A stretch of DNA of 64,000 nt, taken from positions 62,001 to 126,000 of the forward strand of contig CANTUR010000930.1 in the NCBI GenBank assembly GCA_947683625.1, read 5' to 3'. Below, piece after piece: positions 49,901 to 61,400 of the stretch. Every line of letters starts with the position of its first letter. The first letter of the stretch is position 1. Made by a program: the position numbers and the translations under genes. The notes beneath the pieces were generated by a model. It was not told the DNA's origin, searched no databases, and saw nothing but the letters and a program-made list of their open reading frames with translations. Source of the DNA: Mallotus nudiflorus. Taxonomy: Eukaryota; Streptophyta; Magnoliopsida; Malpighiales; Euphorbiaceae.

Positions 49901-52900
49901 GCAGCATCGGTTGAACCACGGGACCCATAATAAATCAAATCTAATCTAATTCAAAGGGCTATAGTGGGGGCCAAAAACTTCATCCATAGCGGTTTGTCTT
50001 TAGGCTCAAATACCTTTGTTTATGCTTATGAAGTTGATAGAGTGGCTTTCGCACTTGGGTTTTAAGTGGACGTTCATGGTGGCATTGGTTGACCCACGGG
50101 GCCCATAATATATCAAATCTAAGATGAATTAGAGGGCTATAATGGGGGCTATAAATGTCATCTATGGCGGGTCATCTTTAGGCCCATATATTTTTGTATA
50201 GGCCCATAGATTTGATAGAGTGGGCTTTCGTATTTAGGCTTCAAATGGATGTTCGTGGCAGCATCGATTGACCCACGGGGCCCATGATATGTCAAATCAA
50301 AACTGACTTAGAGGGCTATAATGGGGGCTATAAACTTCATCTATAGTGGTTTGTCTTTAGGCCCCAAATACCTTTGTTTATACCCATGAATTTGAAAGAG
50401 TGGGCTTTCGCACTTGGGGTTCAAATGGACGTTCGTGGCAGCATCGGTTCACCCATAGGGCCCATAATATATCAAATTGAAGCTGACTCAGAGGGCTATA
50501 TTATGGGCTATAAACTTCACCTATAACGGTTTGTCTTCGAGCCCAAATACCTATGTTATGCCCCATGGATTTGATAGCATGGGATTTCATACTTGGGCTT
50601 CAAATGGACGTTCGTAGGCAGCATCGGCTAACCCATGGGGCCCAAAATATATCAAATCGAAGCTAACTCAGAGGGCTATAATGGAGGCTATAAACTTTAT
50701 TATAGCGGTTTGTGTTTGGGCCCAAATACCTTTGTTTAGGCCTATTAAATTGATAGAGTTGGCTTTCTCACTTGGGCTTGAAATGGACATTCATGGCAGC
50801 ATCGGTTGACCTACGGGACCCATAATATATCATATCGAACCTAACTCAGAGGGCCATAATGGAGGCTATAATCTTAATCTATAGCAGTTTGTTTATGCCC
50901 ATGAATTTGATAGAGTGGGCTTTCATTCTTGTCCTTCAAATGGATGTTCGTGGCAGCATCGATTGCCCACGGGGCCCATCATATATTAAATCGAAGCTGA
51001 ATCAGTGGGCTATAATGGGGGCTAGAAACTTCATCTATAGCAGGTCGTCTTCGGGTCCAAATATTTTTGTTCAGGCCCATGGATTTGATAGACTGGGCTT
51101 TCATACTTGTGCTTCAAATGGATGTTCGTGGCAGCAATGGTTGACCCATAGGCCCATAATATATCAAATCAAAATGACTTATAGGGCTATAATGGGGGCT
51201 ATAAACTTTGTCTATAGCAGTTTGTCTTCGGGCCAAAATACCTTTGTTTAGGCCTATGAATATGATAGAGTGGGCTTTTGTACTTGGGCTTCAAATGGAC
51301 GTTTGTGGCAACATCGGTAGACCCACGGGGCCCATAATATATCAAATCGAAGCTGACAGAGAGGGCTATAATGGGGGCTATAAACTTCATCTATAGCAAT
51401 TTGTCTTAGGGCATAAATATCTTTGTGTAGGCCCATGAATTTGATAGAGTGGGCTTTCATACTTGGGCTTCAAATGGATGTTCGTAGCAGCATCGGTTGA
51501 CCCACGGGGCCCATAATATCTTAAGTCGAAGCTGAATCAGAGGCCTATAATGGGGGCTTGAAACTTCATCTATAGCGGGTCATCAGCGGGCCCAAATATT
51601 TTTGTTCAGGCCCATGGATTTAATAGAGTGGGCTTTTGTACTTGGGCTTCAAATGGGCGCTCGTGGCAGCATCGATTTACCCACGGGGCCCATAATATAT
51701 TCAATCAAAGCTGACTCAGAGGGCTAGAATGGAGGCTGTAAAATTTGTCTATAGCGGTTTGTCTTCGAGCCCAAATACCTTTGTTTAGGCCCATGAATTT
51801 CATAGAGTGGGCTTTCGTACTTGGGCTTCAAGTGGACGTTCGTGGCAGCATCGGTTGACCCACAGAATCCATAATATATCAAATCGAAGCTGACAGAGAG
51901 GGCCATAATGGGGACTATGAATTTTGTCTATAGCGGTATGTCTTCAGGCCCAAATACCTTTGTTGAGTCCCATAAATTTGATAGAGTGGGCTTTTGCACT
52001 TGGGCTTCAAATGGACGTTTGTGGCATCGGTTGACCCACGGGGCCTATAATATATGAAATCGAAGCTGACTTAGAGGGCTATAATGGGAACTAAAAACTT
52101 CTTCTATAGCGGTTTGTCTGATGGCCAAAATATCTTTGTTTAGGCCCATGAATTTGATAGAGTGGGCTTTTATACTTAGGCTTCAAATGGATGTTCGTGG
52201 CAGCATCGGTTGACCAACGGGGCCCATAATATATTAAATCAAAGCTAAATCAGAGGGCTATAATAGGGGCTAGAAACTTCATCTATAGATGGGTCGTCTT
52301 CGGGCCCAAATATTTTTGTTCAAGCCCATGGATTTGATAGAGTGGGCTTTCGTACTTGGGCTTCAAATGGACGTTTGTGGCAGCATCGGTTGACCCACGG
52401 GGCCCATAATATATCAAATCAAAGCTGACTCAGAGGGCTATAATGGGGGCTATAAACTTTGTCTATAGCATTTTTTCTTTGGGCTCAAATACCTTTGGTT
52501 AGGCCCATGAATTTGATAGAGTGGGCTTTGGCACTTGGGCTTCAAATGGACGTTCATGGCAGCATCGGTTGACCCACGGGACCCATAATATATCAAATCG
52601 AAGCTAATAGAGAGGGCTATAATGTGGGCTATAAACTTTTTCTATAGCGGTTTGTCTTCGGGCCAAAATACCTTTGTTTATTCCCATGAATTTGATAGAG
52701 TGGGCTTTCGAACTTGGGCTTCAAATGGACATTCGTGGCAGCATTGGTTGATCCACGGGGCCCATAATATATCAAATCGAAGTTGACTTACGGGGCTATA
52801 ATGGGGACTATAAACTTCGTCTATAGCGGTTTTGTCTTTAGGCCGAAATACCTTTGTTATGCCAATGAATTTGATAGAGTGGGATTTCACACTTAGGCTC

Positions 52901-53489
52901 CAAATGGACGTTCGTGGCAGCATTAGTTGACCCACGAGGCCCATAATAAATAAAATCGAACCTAACTCAGAGGGCTATAATGGGGACCAAAAACTTTAAA
53001 TATAGCGGTTTGTCTTTAGGCACAAATACCTTTGTTTATGCCCATGAATTTGATAGGGTGGCTTTCGCACTTGGGCTTCAAATGGATGTTCATGGCAGCA
53101 TCGGTTGACCCACGGGGCCCATAATATATCAAATCTAAGCTGAATTAGAGGGCTATAATGGGGGCTATAAACACCATCTATAGCGGGTCGTCTTCAGGCC
53201 CATACATTTTTGTGTAGGCGCATTGATTTGATAGAGTGGGATTTCATATTTGGGCTTCAAATGGACGTTCGTGGCAGCATCGGTTGACCCACGGGGCCCA
53301 TGATATGTCAAATCTAAGCTGACTCAGAGGGCTATAATGGTGGCTATAAACTTCATTTATAGCGGTTTTTCTTTATGCCCAAATGCCTTTGTTTATACCC
53401 ATGAATTTGAAAGAGTGGGCTTTCGCACTTGGACTTCAAATGGACGTTCATGGCAGCATCGGTTGATCCACGGGGCCCATAATATATCA
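49901..53489 (+). repeat. Satellite block 4a, related to the right-end HORs
   Basis: About 20 monomers share diagnostic variants with later higher-order units. One is the GGCCCATATATTTTT monomer followed by a CATGATATGTCAAATC monomer, at about 50181 and again at 53197, 58547 and 61391. Another is the TTTTTGTTCAGGCCC monomer at about 51060, 51600 and 52315. The 50181 to 53197 step is 3016 bp, near 17 monomers, but I have not shown a full one-to-one correspondence. No other feature is visible. Confidence 0.85.
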
Positions 53490-55087
53490 AATCCAAACTG
53501 ATAGAGAGGGCTATAATGGGGGTTATAAACTACATCTATAACAGTTTGTCTTAGGGCTAAAATACCTTTATTTAGGCCCATGAATTTGATAGAGTGGGCT
53601 TTTATACTTGGGCTTCAAATGGATGTTCGTGGCAGCATCGGTTGACCCACGGAGCCCCATAATATATTAAATCAACGTTGAATCAGAGGGCTACCAGAAA
53701 CTTCATCTATAGCGGGTCGTCTTCAGGCCCAAATATTTTTGTTCAGCCCATGGATTTGATAGAGTGGGCTTTCATACTTAGGCTTTAAATGGATGTTCGT
53801 GGCAGCATCGGTTGACCCACGGGGCCCATAATAAATCAAATCGAAGCTAACTCAGAGGGCTATAATGGGGGCTATAAACTTTTTCTATACTGGCTTGCCT
53901 TCGGTCCCAAATACCTTTGTTTAGGCCCATGAATTTGATAGAGTGGGCTTTCACATTTGGGATGGACATTCGTGGCAGCATTGGTTAACCCACCGGGCCC
54001 ATAATATATCAAATCAAAGCTGAATCAGAGGGCTACAATATGGGCTATAAAATTCATCTATAGCAGTTTGTCTTTAGACCCAAATACCTTTGTTTAGGCC
54101 CATGAATTTGATAGAGTGGGCTTTCACACTTGGGCTTCAAATGGACGTTCGTGGCAGCATCGGTTGACCCACAGGGCCCATAATATATTAAATCGAAACT
54201 GAATCAGAGCGCTATAATGGGGGCTATAAACTTCATCTATAGCAGGTCATCTTCGGGCCCAAATATTTTTGTTCAGGCCTATGGATTTGATAGAGTGGGC
54301 TTTCATACTTAGGCTTCAAATGGATGTTCGTGGCAGCATCGGTTGACACACGGGGCCCATAATATATCAAATCAAAGCTGACAGAGAGGGCTATAATGGG
54401 GGCTATAGACTTCATCTATAGTGGTTTGTCATCGGGCCCAAATACCTGTGTTTAGGCCCACGGATTTGATAGAGTGGGCTTTCACACTTGGGCTTCAGCT
54501 GGATGTTTGTGGCAGCATCGGTTGACCCACGGAGCCAATAATGTATCAAATCGAAGATGACTCAGAGGGCTATAATGGTGGCTATAAACTTAATATATAG
54601 CATTTTGTGTTCGGGGACAAATACATTTGTTTAAGCCCATAAATTTGATAGTGTGGGCTTTCGCACTTGGGCTTCAAATGGACGTTCCTGGCAACTTCTG
54701 ATGACCCATAGGGCCCATAATATATCAAATCAAATATTAATAAGAGGGCTATAATGGGGGCTATAAATTTCATCAATAGTGGTTTATCATCAGGCCCAAA
54801 TACCTTTGTTTAGGCCCATGAATTTGATAGCGTGGGCTTTCACACTTGGGCTTCAAATGGACGTTCGTGGCAGCATCGGTTGACCCACGGGGCCCATAAT
54901 ATATCAAATCAAATCTGAATCAGAGGGCTATAATATGGGCTATAAACTTCTTCTATAGCAGTTTGTCTTTAGATGCAAATACCTTTGTTTAGGCCCATGA
55001 ATTTGATAGAGGGGGCTTTCACACTTAGGCTTCAAATGGACGTTCATGGCAGCATCGGTTGATCCATGGGGCCCCATAATATATCAA
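53490..55087 (+). repeat. 9-monomer higher-order unit, copy A
   Basis: Nine monomers are recognisable in order. They are the TACATCTATAACAGTTTGTC monomer at 53531, a TTTTTGTTCAGCCC monomer, an ACTTTTTCTATACTGGC monomer, a CTACAATATGGGC monomer, a GCAGGTCATC monomer at 54242, a GACAGAGAGGGC monomer, a CATTTTGTGT monomer at 54601, an AATAAGAGGGC monomer, and one with TTTAGATGCAAATACC. The same order starts again at about 55088. Confidence 0.85.
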
Positions 55088-56705
55088 ATCCAACCTGACA
55101 GAGAAGGCTATAATGGGAGATATAAACCACATCTATAACGGTTTATCTTAGGGCAAAAATACCTTTATTTAGGCCCATGAATTTGATAGAGTGGGCTTTT
55201 ATACTTGGGCTTCAAATGGATGTTCGTGGCAGTATCGGTTGACCAACGGAGCCCATAATATATTAAATCAAAGCTGAATCAGAGGGCTATAATGGGGGCT
55301 AGAAACTTCATCTATAGCGGGTCGTCTTCAGGCCCAAATATTTTTGTTCAGGCCCATGGATTTGATAGAGTGGGCTTTCGTACTTAGGCTTTAAATGGAT
55401 GTTCGTGGCAGCATCGGTTGACCCACGGGGCCCATAATAAATCAAATCGAAGCTAACTCAGAGGGCTATAATGAGGGCTATAAACTTTTTCTATAGTGGC
55501 TTGTCTTCGGTCCCCAAATACCTTTGTTTAGGACCATGAATTTGATAGAGTGGGCTTTCACACTTGGGCATTAAATGGATGTTCGTGGCAGCATTGGTTG
55601 ACCTACCGGGCCGATAATATATCAAATCAAAGCTAAATCAGAGGGCTACAATATAGGCTATAAAATTCATCTATAGCGGTTTGTCTTTAGACCCAAATAT
55701 CTTTTATTTAGGTCCATGAATTTGATAGAGTGGGCTTTTACACTTGCTTGGGCTTTAAATGGACATTCGTGGCAGCATCGGTTGACCCACAGGGCCCATA
55801 ATATATTAAATTAAAACTGAATCAGAGCGCTATAATGGGGGCTATAAACTTCATCTATAGCAGGTCATCTTCGGGCCCAAATATTTTTGTTCAGGCCTAT
55901 GGATTTGATAGAGTGGATTTTCATACTTAGGCTTCAAATGGACGTTCATCGGCAGCATCGGTTGACACATGGGGCCCATAATATATCAAATCGAAGCTGA
56001 CAGAGAGGGCTATAATGGGGGCTATAGAATTCATCTATAGTTGTTTGTCATCGGGCCCAAATACCTGTGTTAGGCCCACGGATTTGATAGAGTGGTCTTT
56101 CGCACTTGGGCTTTAGCTGGACGTTTGTGGTAGCATCGGTTGACCCACAGAGCCAATAATGTATCGAATCGAAGATGACTCAGAGGGCTATAATGGTGGC
56201 TATAAACTTAATCTATAGCATTTTGTGTTCGGGGACAAATACATTTGTTTAAGCCATAAATTTGATAGTGTGGGCTTTCGCACTTGGGCTTCAAATGGAC
56301 ATTCCTGGAAAATTCTGATGACCCATAGGGCCCATAATATATCAAATCAAATATGAATAAGAGGGCTATAATGGGGGCTATAAATTTCATCAATAGTGGT
56401 TTATCATCAGGCCCAAATACCTTTGTTTAGGCCCATGAATTTAATAGTATGGGCTTTCACACTTGGGCTTCAAATGGACGTTCGTGGTAGCATCGGTTGA
56501 CCCACGGGGCCCATAATATATCAAATCAAATCTGAATCAGAGGGCTATAATATGGGCTATAAACTTCTTCTATAGCAGTTTGTCTTTAGATGCAAATACC
56601 TTTGTTTAGGCCCATGAATTTGATAGAGGGGGCTTTCACACTTAGGCTTCAAATGGACATTCGGGGCAGCATCAGTTGACCCACGGGGCCCATAATATAT
56701 CAAAT
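55088..56705 (+). repeat. 9-monomer higher-order unit, copy B
   Basis: This repeats copy A in full. Paired landmarks are CACATCTATAACGG at 55128, GCAGGTCATC at 55860 and CATTTTGTGT at 56219. Offsets are 1597 bp for the first marker and 1618 bp for the other two. The difference is explained by small indels, for example a shortened CTACCAGAAAC monomer in copy A. Monomers 3-9 of this unit appear again at about 58990-60240 and 61860-63110. Confidence 0.85.
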
Positions 56706-58491
56706 CAAATCTGAATTAGAGGGCTATAATAGGGGCTATAAACATCGTGTATAGTGGTTTGTATTGGGCCCAAATACCTTTGTTTAGGCCCATGAATTTG
56801 ATAGAGTGGGCTTTCGTACTTGGGCATTAAATGGACGTTCATGGCAGCATCGGTTGACCCACAGGGCCCATAATATAACAAATCAAAGCTGACTCAAAGG
56901 GTTACAATAGGGGCTATAAACTTCATCTATAGTGGTTTTTCTTTAGACCCAAATAACCTTTGTTTAGGCCCATGAATTTGATAGAGTGGGCTTTCGCACT
57001 TAGGCTTCAAATGGACGTTTATGGCAGCATCGGTTGACCCACAGGGCTCATAATATATCAAATCTAAGCTGACTCAGAGGGCTATAATAGGGTCTGTAAA
57101 CTTTATCTATAGCAATTTTTCTTCGGGTCTAAATACCTTTATTTAAGCCCATGAATTTGATAGAGTGGGCTTTTGTACTTGGGCTTTAAATGGACATTCA
57201 TGGCAACATCGGTTGACCCACATGGCCCATAATAAATCAAATCGAACCTAACTTAGAGGGCTATAGTGGGGGCCATAAACTTCATCTATAGCAGTTTGTC
57301 TTTAGGCCCAAATACCTTTGTGTTACGCCCATGAATTTGATAGAGTGGGCTTTCGCACTTGGGCTTCAAATGGATGTTCATGGCAGCATCGGTTGACCCA
57401 CATGGCCCATAATATATCAAATCAAATCTGAATCAGAGGGCTATAATGGGGGCTATAAATTTCATCAAAAGTGGTTTATCATCGGGCCCAAATACCTTTG
57501 TTTAGGCCCATGAATTTGATAGAGTGGGCTTTCACACTTGGGCTTCAAATGGACGTTCGTGGCAGCATCGGTTGACCCACGGGGCCCATAATATATCAAA
57601 TCAAAGCTGACTCAGAGGGCTATAATATGGGCTATAAACGTCTTCTATAGCAGTTTGTCTTTAGATGCAAATACCTTTGTTTAGGCCCATGAATTTGATA
57701 GAGGGGGCTTTCACACTTAGGCTTCAAATGGACGTTCGGGGCAGCATCGGTTGACCCACGGGGCCCATAATATATCAAATCGAATATGAATTAGAGGGCT
57801 ATAATAGGGGCTATAAACATCATCTATAGTGGTTTGTGATCGGGCCCAAATACCTTTGTTTAGGCCCATGAATTTGATAGAGTGGGCTTTCGTACTTGGG
57901 CATTAAATGGACATTCGTGGCAACATCGGTTGACCCACAGGTCCCATAATATAACAAATCAAAGCTGACTCAGAGGGTTACAATGGGGGCTATAAATTTC
58001 ATCTATAGCGGTTTGTCTTTAGACCCAAATACCTTTGTTTAGGCCCATGAATTTGATAGAGTGGGCTTTCGCACTTAGGCTTCAAATGGACATTTATGGC
58101 AACATCAGTTGACCCACGGGGCTCATAATATATCAAATCTAAGCTGACTTAGAGGGCTATAAACTTTATCTATAGCGATTTTTCTTCGTGTCCAAATACC
58201 TTTATTTAAGCCCATTAATTTGATAGAGTGGGCTTTCATACTTGGGCTTTAAATGGACATTCATGGCAGCATCGGTTGACCCACAGGGCCCATAATAAAT
58301 CAAATCGAACCTAACTTAGAGGGCTATAGTGGGGGCCATAAACTTCATTTATAGCGGTTTGTCTTTAGGCCTAAATACCTTTGTTTACGCCCATGAATTT
58401 GATAAAGTGGGCTTTCACACTTGGGCTTCAAATGGAGGTTCATGGCAGCATCGGTTGCCCCATAGGGCCCATAATATATCAAATCTAAGCT
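56347..58491 (+). repeat. 6-monomer tandem duplication (about 1.07 kb, two copies)
   Basis: Copy 1 (56347-57419) starts AATCAAATATGAATAAGAGG and copy 2 (57420-58491) starts AATCAAATCTGAATCAGAGG. In both, the next monomers are TTTAGATGCAAATACC with a GAGGGGGCTTTC end, then ACATCGTGTATAG or ACATCATCTATAG, then a GGGTTACAAT monomer with ATAACAAATC, then a monomer with TTTTTCTTCGGGTC or TTTTTCTTCGTGTC, then CTATAGTGGGGGCCATAAAC. The left copy overlaps the last two monomers of the 9-mer copy B. Confidence 0.8.
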
Positions 58492-61400
58492 GAATTAGAG
58501 CGCTATAATGCGGGCTATAAACGTCATATATAGCGGGTCATCTTCAGGCCCATATATTTTTATATAGGCCCATGGATTTAATAGAGTGGGCTTTCGCATT
58601 TGGGCTTCAAATGGACATTTATTGTAGCATCAGTTGACCCACGGGGCCCATGATAAGTCAAATCGAAGTTGACTCAGAGGGCTATAATGGGGGCTATAAA
58701 CTTCATCTATAGCGGTTTATCTTTGGGCGCAAATACCTTTGTTTATACCCGTGAATTTGAAAGAGTGGGCTTTCGCACTTGGGCTTCAAACGGACGTTTG
58801 TGGTGGCATCGGTTCACCTATTCGGCCCATAATATATCAAATCGAAGCTGACTCAGATTGATATAATAGGGGCTATAAATTTCATCTATAGTGGTTTGTC
58901 TTCGGGCCCAAATACGATTTGATAGAGTGGGTTTCACACTTGGGCTTTAAATGGACGTTCGGGGCAGCATCGATTGACCCACGGGGCTGATAATATATGA
59001 AATCGAAACTGAAAGGACTATAATGGGGGCTATAAACTTTGTCTATAGTGGTTTTTCATCGGGCCCAAATACCTTTTTTTTGGCCCATGAATTTGATAGA
59101 GTGGGCTTTCGCACTTGGGCATGAAATGGACGTTCGTGGCAACATCGGCTAACCTACCAGGCCCATAATATATCAAATCAAAGCTGAATCAGAGGGCTAC
59201 AATATGTTCTATAAAATTCATCTATAGCAGTTTGTCTTTAGACCCAAATATTTTTATTTAGGGCCATGGATTTGATAGAGTAGGCTTTCACACTTAAGCT
59301 TCAAATGGACGTTCGTGGTAGCATCGGTTGACCTAAGGGGCCCATAATATATTAAATGAAAACTGAATCAGAGCGCTATAATGGGGGCTAGAAACTTCAT
59401 CTATAGCAGGTCATCTTTGGGCCCAAATATTTTTGTTCAGGCCTATGGATTTGATAGAGTGGGCTTTCATACTTAGGCTTTAAATGGACGTTCGTGGTAG
59501 CATCGGTTGACACACAAAGCCCAAAATATATCAAATCGAAGCTGACAGAGAGGGCTATAATGGGGGCTATAGAATTCATCTATAGTGGTTTGTCATCGAG
59601 CCCAAATACCTATGTTTAGGCCCATGGATTTGATAGAGTGGGCTTTCTCACTTGGGCTTCAGTTGGACGTCTATGGCAACATTGGTTGACCCACAGAGCC
59701 AATAATGTATCAAATCGAAGATGACTCAGAGGGCTATAATGGTGGCTATAAACTTAATCTATAGCATTTTGTGTTCGGGGACAAATACATTTGTTTAGGC
59801 CCATGAATTTGATAGTGTGGGCTTTCGCACTTGGGCTTCAAATGGACATTCCTGGCAACTTTGGATGACCAACGGGGGCCCATAATATATCAAATCGAAT
59901 CTGAATCAGAGAGCTATAATGGGGGCTATAAATTTCATCAATAGTGGTTTATCATCGGGCCCAAATACATTTGTTTAGGCCCATGAATTTGATAGAGTAG
60001 GCTTTCACACTTGGGCTTCAAATGGACGTTCGTGGTAGCATCGGTTGATCCATAGGGCCCATAATATATCAAATCAAAGCTGACTCAGAGGGATATAATA
60101 TGGGCTATAAAATTCATCTATAGCGATTTGTCTTTAGACCCAAATACCTTTGTTTAGGCCTATGAATTTGATAGAGTGGGCTTTCACACTTGGGCTTCAA
60201 ATGGACGTTTGGGGCAGAATTGGTTGACCCGCGGGGCCCATAATATATCAAATCAAATCTCAATCAGAGGGCTATAATGGGGGCTATAAACTTCATCTAT
60301 AGTGGTTTGTCATCGGCCCAAATACCTTTATTTATGCCTATGAATTTGATAAAGTGGGCTTTCGCACTTGGCCATTAAATAGATGTTTGTGGCCAGCATC
60401 AGTTGACCCACAGTGCCCATAATATACAAATCAAAGCTGACTCAGAGGGCTACAATATGGGCTATAAAATTCATCTATAGCAGTTGTCTTTAGATCCAAA
60501 TACCTTTTGTTTAAGCCCATGAGTTTGATAGAGTGGGCTTTCACACTTGGTCTTCAAATGGACGTTCGTGGCTGCACCGGTTGGACCCACGGGCCCCATA
60601 ATATATCAAATCGAAGCTGACAGAGAGGGCTATAATGGGGGCTATAAACTTCATCTATAGCAGTTTATCTTTGGGCCCAAATACCTTTATTTAGGCCCAT
60701 AAATTTGATAAAGTGGGAATTCATACATAGGCATCAAATGAATGTTCGGGGCAGCATCAGTTGGCCCACGGGGGCCCATAATATATTAAATTGAAGCTGA
60801 ATTAGAGGGCTATAATGGGGGCTAGAAACTTCATCTATAGCGGGTCATCTCGGGCCCAAATATTTTTGTGTCGGCCCATGGATTAGATAGAGTGGGCTTC
60901 ATACTTGTGCATCAAATGGACGGTCGTGGGCAACATCGGTTGACCTACGGGGCCTCATAATATATCAAACCTAAACTGACTCAAAGGGCTATAATAGGGG
61001 CTATAAACTTTATCTATAGCGATTTTTCTTCCGGACCAAATACCTTTATTTAGGCCCATTAATTTGATAGAGTGGGCTTTCGTACTTGGGCTTCAAATGG
61101 ACATTCATGGCAGCATCGGTTGACCCATGGGCCTCATAACAAATCAAATCGAACCTAACTTAGAGGGCTATAGTATGGGCCATAAACTTCATCTATAGCG
61201 GTTTGTCCTTAGGCCCAAATACCTTTGTTTATGCCCATGAATTTGATAGAGTGGGCTTTCGCACCTGGGCTTCAAATGGACGTTCGTGGCAGCATCGGTT
61301 GACCCACAGGGCCCATAATATATCAAATCTAAGCTGAATTAGAGGGCTATAATGGTGGCTATAAACGTAATCTATAGCGGGTAATCTTCAGGCCCATATA

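Noticed and set aside
50859..51251. A 130-codon plus-strand open frame, the longest in the window
   Set aside because: It reads through two satellite monomers in different frames, ends inside the repeat and has no similarity to any protein family I know. The chance survival of a few stop-free monomers explains it.
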